From positions 2,853-14,080 of the forward strand of contig DKAI01000079.1 in NCBI GenBank assembly GCA_002450755.1: 11,228 bases of DNA, in the 5' to 3' direction. This DNA comes from Deltaproteobacteria bacterium UBA6930 (GTDB lineage: Bacteria; Myxococcota_A; UBA9160; UBA6930). Positions 1 to 6,333 of the stretch are shown here, one piece after another (within the stretch, counting starts at the first letter, position 1; every line of letters starts with the position of its first letter). The notes beneath the pieces were generated by a model. The model was not told the origin of the DNA. It saw only the letters and a program-made list of their open reading frames with translations, and ran no database searches. Position numbers and translations under genes: made by a program.

Positions 1-7
1 AAAAGTT

Positions 8-628
8 ATGGACGGAAAATCGATTCAAAATTCAATGCACAGACTGATCCTCGCGAGTAAATCACCTCGCAGAAAGAGGATTTTAGAGGGAGCGGGCGTC
101 TCTTTTCGTATTATACCCTCCGATATCGATGAGAGTGAATTCGATAACGAAGGGCCTCGTGACCTTGTGAAACGCCTTTCTTATCAAAAAGCAAAAGCCG
201 CAAAAGAGCTTCTTGAGAAAAATACCCACTCTTTAATTTTAGGAGCGGACACAATTGTAGTCCTCGGATCAGAAATTATGGGCAAGCCGACAAACGCGGC
301 ACACGCCGAAGAAATGCTTTTAAAGTTGACAGGGAATCAACATAAAGTAATGACAGGAGTTTCTATTCTCAACTCCAATAGCGAGAAGGTGTACTGCCGA
401 ATAGTTACAAGTAAGGTAAATATGCAAAAAATCTCACTTCGAGAACTCCAACTCTATAGTAGAAGCGAGGAAGTACGGGACAAGGCTGGAGCGTACGCCA
501 TTCAAGGTAAAGGTGGAGCATTCGTCGAAAAAGTTATCGGAAGCGAGAGCAATGTCATTGGTCTCCCGCTAGACGAAACGCTAGCCCTATTGCGCGAAGC
601 GGGGTACTTCAAGCTTGACGAACTATGA
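8..628 (+). CDS. maf: Maf-family nucleotide pyrophosphatase (dTTP/UTP type)
   Basis: This is a Maf/YhdE-like cytosolic house-cleaning enzyme. The family hydrolyses non-canonical or excess nucleoside triphosphates to the monophosphate and pyrophosphate. Seen: the N-terminal phosphate-binding motif ASKSPRR (residues 16-22), DIDES near residue 40, LGADTIVV carrying the catalytic Asp, a GKP motif, and C-terminal GAYAIQGKGGAF followed by SNVIGLPL. The AYAIQG...SNVIGLPL ending is that of the dTTP/UTP-hydrolysing subfamily rather than the m7GTP-hydrolysing YceF group. The length (206 aa) is normal. The start is uncertain: ATG at 8 adds nine residues before the usual Maf beginning, and ATG at 35 (MHRLILASK) fits the family better. 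Neither has a clear ribosome binding site, and the window edge hides what lies upstream. It overlaps the next gene by 14 bp, so it is probably first or internal in a maf-yggS-proC operon. Confidence 0.93.
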   Translation: MDGKSIQNSMHRLILASKSPRRKRILEGAGVSFRIIPSDIDESEFDNEGPRDLVKRLSYQKAKAAKELLEKNTHSLILGADTIVVLGSEIMGKPTNAAHAEEMLLKLTGNQHKVMTGVSILNSNSEKVYCRIVTSKVNMQKISLRELQLYSRSEEVRDKAGAYAIQGKGGAFVEKVIGSESNVIGLPLDETLALLREAGYFKLDEL

Positions 629-1322
629 AGAAATTCGCCGTCGTGTTGACCGGGCAGCCCTACAAAGTGGCCGTGATCCATCAAAAGTCGTTCTTTTAGG
701 AGCCGCTAAAGAACAACCCCCAAAGCTCATTGCTGAGGCATGTCGTCGAGGCCTCTCTCACGTAGGTGAAAATTTTGCCCAAGAAGCTCTCGCAAAAATT
801 CCTAAAGTCCAGAAACTTCTAATCGATACGGATCTGCCCACACCATCTTGGCATTTCATTGGAAGCCTCCAAAGAAACAAGGCTCGCCTAATCGTTCCAC
901 TGGTCAGTTGTGTTCAATCCGTTGACAGGCAATCACTAGCTAAAGAATTAAATCTCAGGGCGAGAAATTCCAAAAAAGTACTCGACATCATGATTCAAGT
1001 TAACATTAGTAGGGAGACCTCCAAAAGTGGCGTTCTACCAAATGAAGTCGCAAACCTGCTCTCCTCCTGTGCGAATTTACACAACTTACGGACAATCGGT
1101 CTAATGGCCATCCCTGCTCCGGAAGATAACCTTGAATTATCTAGGGCTCCGTTCAGACTATTACGCGAGATAAGAGACAGCCTTAAGAATACACCAGAGG
1201 GATCTAACCTCGAACATCTCTCGATGGGTATGTCGAACGACTTTGAAGTCGCTATAGAAGAAGGGGCAACTATGGTACGTGTCGGTACACGTCTTTTTGG
1301 AAATAGGAAGGGAATTAAATGA
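615..1322 (+). CDS. yggS: YggS/PLPBP-family pyridoxal phosphate homeostasis protein
   Basis: This belongs to the PROSC/YggS family: single-domain alanine-racemase-fold proteins that bind PLP but have no known catalytic activity and keep B6 vitamers and amino-acid pools balanced. Seen: the PLP lysine is K32 in AAKEQP (usually SKTKP), then HVGENFAQEA, WHFIGSLQRNK, a TSKSGV-type motif near residue 135, and the C-terminal signature LSMGMSNDFEVAI...VRVGTRLFG that holds the PLP phosphate. The length (235 aa) is normal. The start is TTG at 615, inside the end of maf; it gives the expected N-terminus and there is no other plausible start nearby. No strong ribosome binding site is visible, so translation is probably coupled to maf. 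The stop overlaps the proC start (ATGA). yggS-proC adjacency is common in bacteria; the yggT gene often found between them is absent here. Confidence 0.93.
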   Translation: MTNYEEIRRRVDRAALQSGRDPSKVVLLGAAKEQPPKLIAEACRRGLSHVGENFAQEALAKIPKVQKLLIDTDLPTPSWHFIGSLQRNKARLIVPLVSCVQSVDRQSLAKELNLRARNSKKVLDIMIQVNISRETSKSGVLPNEVANLLSSCANLHNLRTIGLMAIPAPEDNLELSRAPFRLLREIRDSLKNTPEGSNLEHLSMGMSNDFEVAIEEGATMVRVGTRLFGNRKGIK

Positions 1323-2125
1323 ACCTAGAAGACGAGCAAATCGGAATTCTCGGGGTTGGGTCGATGGGGCGCGCATTGGCTCTCGGTTTATGCAATGCCG
1401 GTTTTGCTCCAAATAAACTGATGTTATGCGACAAAGCACAAGAACTTGCTTCAAACACTGCCACGGAACTTGGCGCTAGATCTGTGGCGAGCAGTGCACT
1501 TTTGGCAGAAAAAAGCGATATCGTAATCATTGCAGTTAAACCTGGTGACGTCGAAGCAGCTCTGAAAAACGTATCGATAACGGATCAACTTTGGATCTCA
1601 ATAGCTGCCGGGTTAACAATTTCAAAGCTTCACAGCTATCTTTCGAAAGAAGCTCGCATCATCCGTGCCATGCCCAACACTCCTGCCCTAATAGGTGAAG
1701 GAGCTACTTCATTCGTACTGGGCAAGAAGACCAAGGAGTCCGACAAGGCTATAGCTTCAACCATCTTTTCATCAGTAGGTAAGGTCTGGGAGGCGCCGTC
1801 AGAAACCCTCTTAGATGCCGTTACTGGACTGTCAGGCAGTGGACCGGCTTATATCTTCGTACTTATAGAGGCTCTTGCCGATGCAGGGGTTCGAGAAGGA
1901 CTTCCACGTGAGGCGGCGCAATTGCTAGCGACGCAGACTGTGGTTGGCGCAGGTATTTTGGCAAGAGAATCCGATAAATCGCCGGCCGACTTGAAAGATC
2001 AAGTCTCTTCCCCTGGGGGAACTACAATTGCTGGGCTAGGCGCTCTTGAAGCCGCTGGGCTGAGATCTGCAATTTACCGAGCAGTAAGAGCCGCCACTCT
2101 CCGCTCAAAGGAACTCGCAAATTAA
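1319..2125 (+). CDS. proC: Pyrroline-5-carboxylate reductase
   Basis: ProC performs the last step of proline synthesis, reducing 1-pyrroline-5-carboxylate to L-proline with NAD(P)H in the cytosol. Seen: an N-terminal Rossmann fold with GVGSMG (residues 12-17), AVKP after the fourth strand, the MPNTP motif, and the C-terminal dimerisation and active-site signature GLSGSGPAYIFVLIEALADA, followed by VSSPGGTTIAGL. The length (268 aa) matches the family. The ATG at 1319 overlaps the yggS stop by four bases (ATGA) and has a good ribosome binding site, AGGAAGGGA at 1305-1313. It is the last gene of the maf-yggS-proC block; the next gene is 131 bp downstream. Confidence 0.96.
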   Translation: MNLEDEQIGILGVGSMGRALALGLCNAGFAPNKLMLCDKAQELASNTATELGARSVASSALLAEKSDIVIIAVKPGDVEAALKNVSITDQLWISIAAGLTISKLHSYLSKEARIIRAMPNTPALIGEGATSFVLGKKTKESDKAIASTIFSSVGKVWEAPSETLLDAVTGLSGSGPAYIFVLIEALADAGVREGLPREAAQLLATQTVVGAGILARESDKSPADLKDQVSSPGGTTIAGLGALEAAGLRSAIYRAVRAATLRSKELAN

Positions 2126-2256
2126 GGCGTTTCCAACACCCTTCAACTAATCATACTGTCAGCTGGCCCCTACTAGCTGGGGCAAGACAAATTAAAGAAG
2201 ACGCCAGACTCCCTTCGAGACTGGCATCATAGGGATATCTTCGATAACAAAACACC
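2126..2256 (+). other. Structured intergenic spacer between proC and the zinc-ribbon gene
   Basis: No gene is visible in this spacer. It holds three short hairpins in series on the + strand: GCCCC (2166-2170) with GGGGC (2179-2183); a stem of GCCAG and CTC (2203-2211) with GAG and CTGGC (2217-2225), interrupted by one A/A mismatch and closed by a 5-base loop; and TATC-TTC-GATA (2236-2246). None is followed by a T run, so a classical intrinsic terminator is not supported. CATACT at 2152-2157 is a weak -10 candidate without a good -35. The spacer could be the leader of the downstream operon or simply non-coding spacing. Confidence 0.4.
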
Positions 2257-2574
2257 ATGCCGGTTTATGAGTACAAATGCAGCGGTTGCGACCAAGAGTT
2301 CGAAAAAGAACAACGTATTAGTGACAACCCTGTAAAAACCTGTCCACTATGCAAATCGCGAAAGGTCAAGCGACTCATTTCACAAACGTCGTTTGTCCTG
2401 AAAGGCGGAGGGTGGTACTCGGACCTTTATTCTTCTAAAGACAAAAAAGATAAAGCAAAGAAGTCCACCGAAGATTCATCAGATTCACCGGATAAAAACA
2501 AGAGCAAAAAGTCAGAGAAAACTAAAAAAAAGTCTGAGGGCTCAAAAAAAAGCAGCAAGAAGAAGTCCAGCTAG
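2257..2574 (+). CDS. FmdB-family zinc ribbon protein with Lys/Ser-rich tail
   Basis: This is a small protein of the FmdB/putative-regulatory-protein family, whose biochemical role is not settled. Seen: the canonical start MPVYEYKC, a zinc ribbon made by C8-x2-C11 and C29-x2-C32, then the family's hydrophobic stretch and a GGGWYSDLY motif (about residues 50-58) where the conserved domain ends. The remaining ~47 residues are almost only Lys, Ser, Asp and Glu and should be disordered and strongly basic. That kind of tail is common in the family and varies freely in length. Two A8 runs (2524-2531 and 2544-2551) lie in the tail coding region. ATG at 2257 has no evident ribosome binding site close by. 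The gene is 41 bp upstream of folD and on the same strand, so it may lead the folD-gcv operon or stand alone. The zinc-ribbon call is secure; function is unknown. Confidence 0.88.
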   Translation: MPVYEYKCSGCDQEFEKEQRISDNPVKTCPLCKSRKVKRLISQTSFVLKGGGWYSDLYSSKDKKDKAKKSTEDSSDSPDKNKSKKSEKTKKKSEGSKKSSKKKSS

Positions 2575-2585
2575 CTCGCTACCGA

Positions 2586-2591
2586 TATAAT
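2586..2591 (+). promoter_or_regulatory. Possible -10 element upstream of folD
   Basis: TATAAT, an exact match to the sigma-70 -10 consensus, lies in the 41-bp gap between the zinc-ribbon gene and folD. The region 16-18 bp upstream has no TTGACA-like -35 and there is no TG extension, so the match may be chance. If used, it would give a leader of only about 18-20 nt before the folD GTG and allow folD-gcv to be transcribed separately from the zinc-ribbon gene. Confidence 0.3.
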
Positions 2592-2615
2592 GCAACCGCA
2601 TGAACCGGAGACCAA

Positions 2616-3470
2616 GTGACTATTGAGACCATTGTCGTTGACGGACTCTCCCTTGCAAAAGAAATCCGCGATGACTTGTCATCCAAGATTGCAGAACGCA
2701 ACTCAAGAGGGCTTCGACCTCCCTGCCTAGCAGTCGTTCTCGTAGGGGACGACCCTGCTAGTGCCTCATACATAAAAGGAAAGCGACGCGCCTGCCAGAG
2801 AGTCGGTATGGAGTCGGAGGAGCACAAACTCGACCAAACCGTCAGCCAGACGAAACTCACGGAGCTTATCGAAAAACTTAACAACGATCCCTTAATCGAC
2901 GGGATACTCATCCAACTCCCTCTCCCCCCTCAAATCAACGCAGAAGAAGTTGCCGCTTCAGTAGAACCCCTCAAGGACGTCGACGGCTTGCATCCACTCA
3001 ATTCGGGAAGGCTATTGGCTGGCCAAGAAGGCCTTTTCGCATGTACCCCTTTAGGAATCATGGAGATATTATCTCGGCACCAGGTCCCTATCGAAGGCTC
3101 TCATGCAGTCGTACTCGGACGAAGCTCTATCGTAGGAAAACCGATATCACTACTACTCCAACAAAAAAATGCCACCGTAACGATGTGCCATTCCAGAACC
3201 AAAGACTTATCTGAAATGTGCCGGCAGGCCGATATTCTCGTCGCCGCGGTTGGTGTTCCACGGTTGGTAAAAAGAGATTGGATAAAACCTGGTGCTGCCG
3301 TTATCGATGTTGGCGTCACAGAATTGGAGGGAAATCTAGTCGGAGACGTGGATTTCGAAGATGCGAAAGGTGTAGCGTCGTTATTAACACCCCATCGTAG
3401 AGGAGTAGGACCAATGACGATTACGATGTTACTAGTTAATACGCTACGTGCTTGTGAAATGCGACTTTGA
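2616..3470 (+). CDS. folD: Bifunctional methylene-THF dehydrogenase / methenyl-THF cyclohydrolase
   Basis: FolD interconverts 5,10-methylene-THF and 10-formyl-THF, by NADP-dependent oxidation followed by hydrolysis, in the cytosol. Seen: GDDPASASY with Y52 and the catalytic lysine K56 in YIKGKRRAC; the folate-site segment LIQLPLP; KDVDGLHP; and the Rossmann-type nucleotide signature VLGRSSIVGKP. The length (284 aa) is normal. The C-terminal signature is unusual: where nearly all FolD proteins read TPVPGGVGPMT, this one reads TPHRRGVGPMT (residues 258-268), so the P-G-G part is replaced by R-R-G while GVGPMT is intact. The start is GTG at 2616 with GGAG at 2607-2610 five bases upstream. Its stop overlaps the gcvT start (TTGA). 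Placement directly before the glycine cleavage genes fits its use of their methylene-THF product. Confidence 0.95.
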   Translation: MTIETIVVDGLSLAKEIRDDLSSKIAERNSRGLRPPCLAVVLVGDDPASASYIKGKRRACQRVGMESEEHKLDQTVSQTKLTELIEKLNNDPLIDGILIQLPLPPQINAEEVAASVEPLKDVDGLHPLNSGRLLAGQEGLFACTPLGIMEILSRHQVPIEGSHAVVLGRSSIVGKPISLLLQQKNATVTMCHSRTKDLSEMCRQADILVAAVGVPRLVKRDWIKPGAAVIDVGVTELEGNLVGDVDFEDAKGVASLLTPHRRGVGPMTITMLLVNTLRACEMRL

Positions 3471-4582
3471 CGGGAACCAATCAAACCACTCTCTTTGACA
3501 TTCACAAAGCGGCTGGTGCCAGGTTCATCACTTATGCGGGCTTCTCGATGCCCGTCCAATACACCTCCATTATTGCCGAACACAGAACCGTGAGAGAATC
3601 TGCAGGAATATTCGATGTCTCGCACATGGGACAAATAAATTTATCAGGACCAGGGGCTGAAAATTCTCTAGAGCAATTACTCACGTGCCGTGTTTCTTCA
3701 CTTCCCATCGGGGCGGTACGCTATGGATGTATGTGTAACAAAGTTGGTGGGACGATTGACGATATAACACTGTATAGGTTAGAGACCGATGGATTTTTCC
3801 TTTGCGTAAATGCAGCAAATATTTCGAAAAACCTTAAATGGATTCTTTCGAATACGTCTAACACGAAGGTCGTTAATGTAAGCTTGGAGACTTCGTTATT
3901 CGCACTACAGGGCCCGAAATCTCCGCAAATTTTAGAAGCTATCGGCATTTCGAACCTCAGAAACTTAAAACGCTTTCGATTCCGGACGATTTCAGTAGGA
4001 GGTTGCCAAGCTCTCTTATCCCGGACTGGATATACAGGCACGGATGGATTCGAGATTTACCTATCCATCGCTGATAGTAAGAAAGTATGGGAAACAATAT
4101 TCGCAGCGGGAGAAGTCTTTGGACTCAAACCTGCAGGACTGGGAGCTCGGGATACCCTTAGACTTGAGGCGGCCTACCCACTTTACGGGCAAGAACTCAC
4201 GGAGAAACTCACACCTCTCCAGGCTGGACTTCATCGCTTTGTCAAACTAGAAGAAGGTGGGTTTATTGGCCACAAATCTCTCATTGAGCAAGCATCAGAA
4301 GGAAACTCGAAGATGCTCGTCGGTTTTCAAGTGGAGGGACGCGGGATCGCTCGAACCAACTATCCCATAATTCACAACGGTCGTACAATCGGTCACGTAA
4401 CTTCGGGAACTTTCTCGCCTACCCTTCAACGCAGCATCGGGCTTGGCTATGTTGAATCCCGATTTGCAGACTTGGAGACTGAGTTTCAAGTGCTAGTAAG
4501 AAATCGTCCGATCGAGGCAAAAGTTTGTCAAACACCGTTTGTTCGGGATGCGCCCAAAAGATCGCAGGAGGAGCAAAATTGA
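3467..4582 (+). CDS. gcvT: Glycine cleavage system T protein (aminomethyltransferase)
   Basis: GcvT transfers the aminomethyl carbon from lipoylated GcvH to tetrahydrofolate, releasing ammonia and making 5,10-methylene-THF. Seen: the N-terminal block FDIHKAAGARFITYAGFSMP, then EHRTVRESAGIFDVSHMGQ, GGTIDDITLYRL carrying the conserved catalytic Asp, SRTGYTGTDGFEIYL, and GLGARDTLRLEAAYPLYGQEL. A C-terminal GcvT barrel domain follows, with GHVTSGTFSPTLQ and IGLGYV. The length (371 aa) is typical. The start is TTG at 3467, overlapping the folD TGA as TTGA; the next Met is already inside the conserved domain, so no ATG start is possible. No strong ribosome binding site is seen, which suggests coupling to folD translation. 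Confidence 0.96.
   Translation: MTGTNQTTLFDIHKAAGARFITYAGFSMPVQYTSIIAEHRTVRESAGIFDVSHMGQINLSGPGAENSLEQLLTCRVSSLPIGAVRYGCMCNKVGGTIDDITLYRLETDGFFLCVNAANISKNLKWILSNTSNTKVVNVSLETSLFALQGPKSPQILEAIGISNLRNLKRFRFRTISVGGCQALLSRTGYTGTDGFEIYLSIADSKKVWETIFAAGEVFGLKPAGLGARDTLRLEAAYPLYGQELTEKLTPLQAGLHRFVKLEEGGFIGHKSLIEQASEGNSKMLVGFQVEGRGIARTNYPIIHNGRTIGHVTSGTFSPTLQRSIGLGYVESRFADLETEFQVLVRNRPIEAKVCQTPFVRDAPKRSQEEQN
4567..4573 (+). promoter_or_regulatory. Ribosome binding site that sets the gcvH start
   Basis: GGAGGAG lies within the last codons of gcvT, five bases before TTG 4579. It is the strongest Shine-Dalgarno match in the window and favours TTG 4579 over the in-frame ATG at 4525, which would add 18 residues foreign to GcvH. 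Confidence 0.75.
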
Positions 4583-4983
4583 GCAATTCAGATAATTTCC
4601 CTAAAGAACTTTACTACTCGAAAGAGGATGAGTGGGTAAGACTGACGAACGATCGTGCAACAATCGGAATAACCTTCTACGCGCAGGAACAGCTCGGTGA
4701 TATCGTTTTTGTAGAACTACCAGAGCCAGGCACAGTCTTATCTGCAAAAGAGACGTTCGGTGTAATTGAGTCCGTGAAAGCTGTCTCCGATCTTTTTTCT
4801 CCAATCTCTGGAGAGGTAATCGAAATCAACGAGGCTCTCACAGAACGACCGGAGCTAGTAAATGAGAACTGTTACGGAGATGGATGGATGCTCGTCCTCC
4901 GAATTTCAGAAGAGAAACAACATGAAAGCCTCTTAACAGCTGCCGAGTATTGCACCCTTATCGCCGAACGCGAGCAAAGCTAA
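4579..4983 (+). CDS. gcvH: Glycine cleavage system H protein (lipoyl carrier)
   Basis: GcvH carries the aminomethyl intermediate on a lipoyl arm between the P, T and L proteins. Seen: ELYYSKEDEWVRL at the N-terminus, AQEQLGDIVFVELPEPG, and ETFGVIESVKAVSDLFSPISGEV, in which K67 (codon 4777-4779) is the lipoylated lysine. NENCYGDGWML follows toward the C-terminus. With the TTG start at 4579 the protein is 134 aa, close to the usual ~125-130. An ATG at 4525 in the same frame would read through the end of gcvT and add a Cys-containing extension with no family counterpart, so it is not used here. TTG overlaps the gcvT TGA as TTGA. The gap to gcvPA is 9 bp. Confidence 0.95.
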   Translation: MSNSDNFPKELYYSKEDEWVRLTNDRATIGITFYAQEQLGDIVFVELPEPGTVLSAKETFGVIESVKAVSDLFSPISGEVIEINEALTERPELVNENCYGDGWMLVLRISEEKQHESLLTAAEYCTLIAEREQS

Positions 4984-4992
4984 GGAATTCTT

Positions 4993-6333
4993 TTGCGTTA
5001 TATCCCGCACAGCGATGACGAGATAAAGCATATGCTTGATTCGCTGGGAGTCGATTCCGTCGCCGAACTATTCAAAAAGATCCCCAATTCCTTACGTCTA
5101 GATCGTTCACTCAAAATCGCACCAGGGCAAAGTGAATTAGAACTCCTTAATGATATGGAGATTCTTTCCGAAGAAAATTTGAACAATTGGCACCTAGGCT
5201 ACTTTCTTGGAGCAGGCGCATATTCGCACTTCATACCAAGTGCAGTTGATGCTATTGCGTCACGATCAGAGTTCTACACCGCTTACACTCCGTACCAACC
5301 GGAAATATCTCAAGGTACTTTACAGACAATATTTGAATGGCAAACCATGATGTGTGGCCTAACTGGCTGTGAAGTAACCAATGCCTCGATGTATGATGGC
5401 GCAAGCGCTGCTGCCGAAGCAGCACTCATGGCCATACGGATTACCGGACGAAAGAGAGTTGGTTTAAGCAGGGGATTGCACCCCAACTACAGACAGGTGG
5501 TTGAGACATACCTAAGCGGACTTGACGTTGAAATTTTCTTAATTGATCTCGACAAGGGCACGACGTCGAGTATCGAAATATGCGATAAGAACACTGCATG
5601 TGTTCTCATTCAACAACCAAATTTCCTTGGAGGAATAGAGCCCCTTGAAGAAATAGCGATGACGCTCCACAAATCTGGAACTCTCTTAGTGGCCTGCGTA
5701 AATGAAGCACTTTCCTTAGCTTTTTTGAAAGCGCCCGGGTCATTAGGCGCCGACATCGTATGTGGCGATGCGCAAAGTTTCGGAGTTCCTATTAACTTCG
5801 GCGGGCCACATCTGGGGTTTCTTTCCACCAGAAAAGAACATGTTCGTCAAATTCCTGGGCGTTTAGTTGGGCAGACTGTTGACGGGCGTGGGCTCCGCGG
5901 CTTTGTTTTGACCCTTTCCACGCGCGAGCAACATATTCGACGCGAACGAGCGACGTCAAACATTTGCACTAACCAAGGCCTTTGTTTGTTAATGGCAACC
6001 GTTTACCTTGCGCTTCACGGAAAAGAGGGTCTTCGAGAACTTGCTCAACGCAATTACCAACTCGCTCGATATGCAAGAGAACGCGTCAAGGAAAGCGATC
6101 GTCTGTCTTTAAAATTTGAAGGACCCTCTTTCAATGAATTTGTTATCGAGACACAAGAATCCGTCGAAGAGGTAACTGAGCGATGTCTCGCCGAATTTGT
6201 ACTTCCTGGCCTTAGCCTTTCAGAGTACTATCCCGAACTCGGTTCTTGCCTGCTCGTGTGCGTTACAGAGCTTTCCGATAAACAAGGAATTGACAGATGG
6301 TTAGCTTTGCTTGAGGGACGAAATGACAAGTAA
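4993..6333 (+). CDS. gcvPA: Glycine dehydrogenase (decarboxylating) subunit 1
   Basis: This is the N-terminal-half subunit of the two-subunit P protein, which with GcvPB decarboxylates glycine and loads the aminomethyl group onto GcvH. Seen: the family start RYIPHSDDEIKHML, FLGAGAYSHFIPSAVD, TAYTPYQPEISQGTLQ with IFEWQTMMCGLTG, NASMYDGASAAAEA, INFGGPHLGFLS, and PGRLVGQTVD with the TREQHIRRERATSNICTNQ block. The length (446 aa) equals the usual subunit-1 size. It has the aminotransferase-like fold but not the PLP lysine, which lies in subunit 2. The start is TTG at 4993 with AAGGAA (4982-4987) five bases upstream; the next Met is codon 14, inside the conserved domain. Its last 11 bases overlap gcvPB, which points to coupled, equimolar synthesis. 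Confidence 0.96.
   Translation: MRYIPHSDDEIKHMLDSLGVDSVAELFKKIPNSLRLDRSLKIAPGQSELELLNDMEILSEENLNNWHLGYFLGAGAYSHFIPSAVDAIASRSEFYTAYTPYQPEISQGTLQTIFEWQTMMCGLTGCEVTNASMYDGASAAAEAALMAIRITGRKRVGLSRGLHPNYRQVVETYLSGLDVEIFLIDLDKGTTSSIEICDKNTACVLIQQPNFLGGIEPLEEIAMTLHKSGTLLVACVNEALSLAFLKAPGSLGADIVCGDAQSFGVPINFGGPHLGFLSTRKEHVRQIPGRLVGQTVDGRGLRGFVLTLSTREQHIRRERATSNICTNQGLCLLMATVYLALHGKEGLRELAQRNYQLARYARERVKESDRLSLKFEGPSFNEFVIETQESVEEVTERCLAEFVLPGLSLSEYYPELGSCLLVCVTELSDKQGIDRWLALLEGRNDK

Noticed and set aside
2203..2225. Hairpin considered as part of a tRNA or as an intrinsic terminator
   Set aside because: No cloverleaf, no T-arm consensus and no T run follow it, so neither call is supported.
2590..2626. 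Two tiny upstream reading frames (ATG 2590 and ATG 2600) ending at or just inside the folD start
   Set aside because: They are 9 and 8 codons long with no ribosome binding sites, and ATG 2590 overlaps the possible -10 element. Chance is enough to explain them.
3440..3480. Glycine riboswitch expected before glycine cleavage genes
   Set aside because: gcvT overlaps the folD stop, so there is no leader here, and the spacer upstream of 2257 does not show the glycine aptamer pattern that I would recognise.
3101..3634. 177-codon open frame on the minus strand across folD and gcvT
   Set aside because: It is antisense to two well-conserved genes, has no recognisable motif, and is explained by the coding pattern of the opposite strand.
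4525..4578. In-frame ATG giving GcvH an 18-residue N-terminal extension with two cysteines
   Set aside because: The extension is the end of gcvT read in another frame and has no GcvH counterpart. TTG 4579 has a GGAGGAG site at ideal spacing and gives a normal-length protein.
6311..6322. TTG start for gcvPB four codons upstream of the ATG
   Set aside because: It would place the GAGGGA ribosome binding site inside the gene; ATG 6323 is a stronger start.
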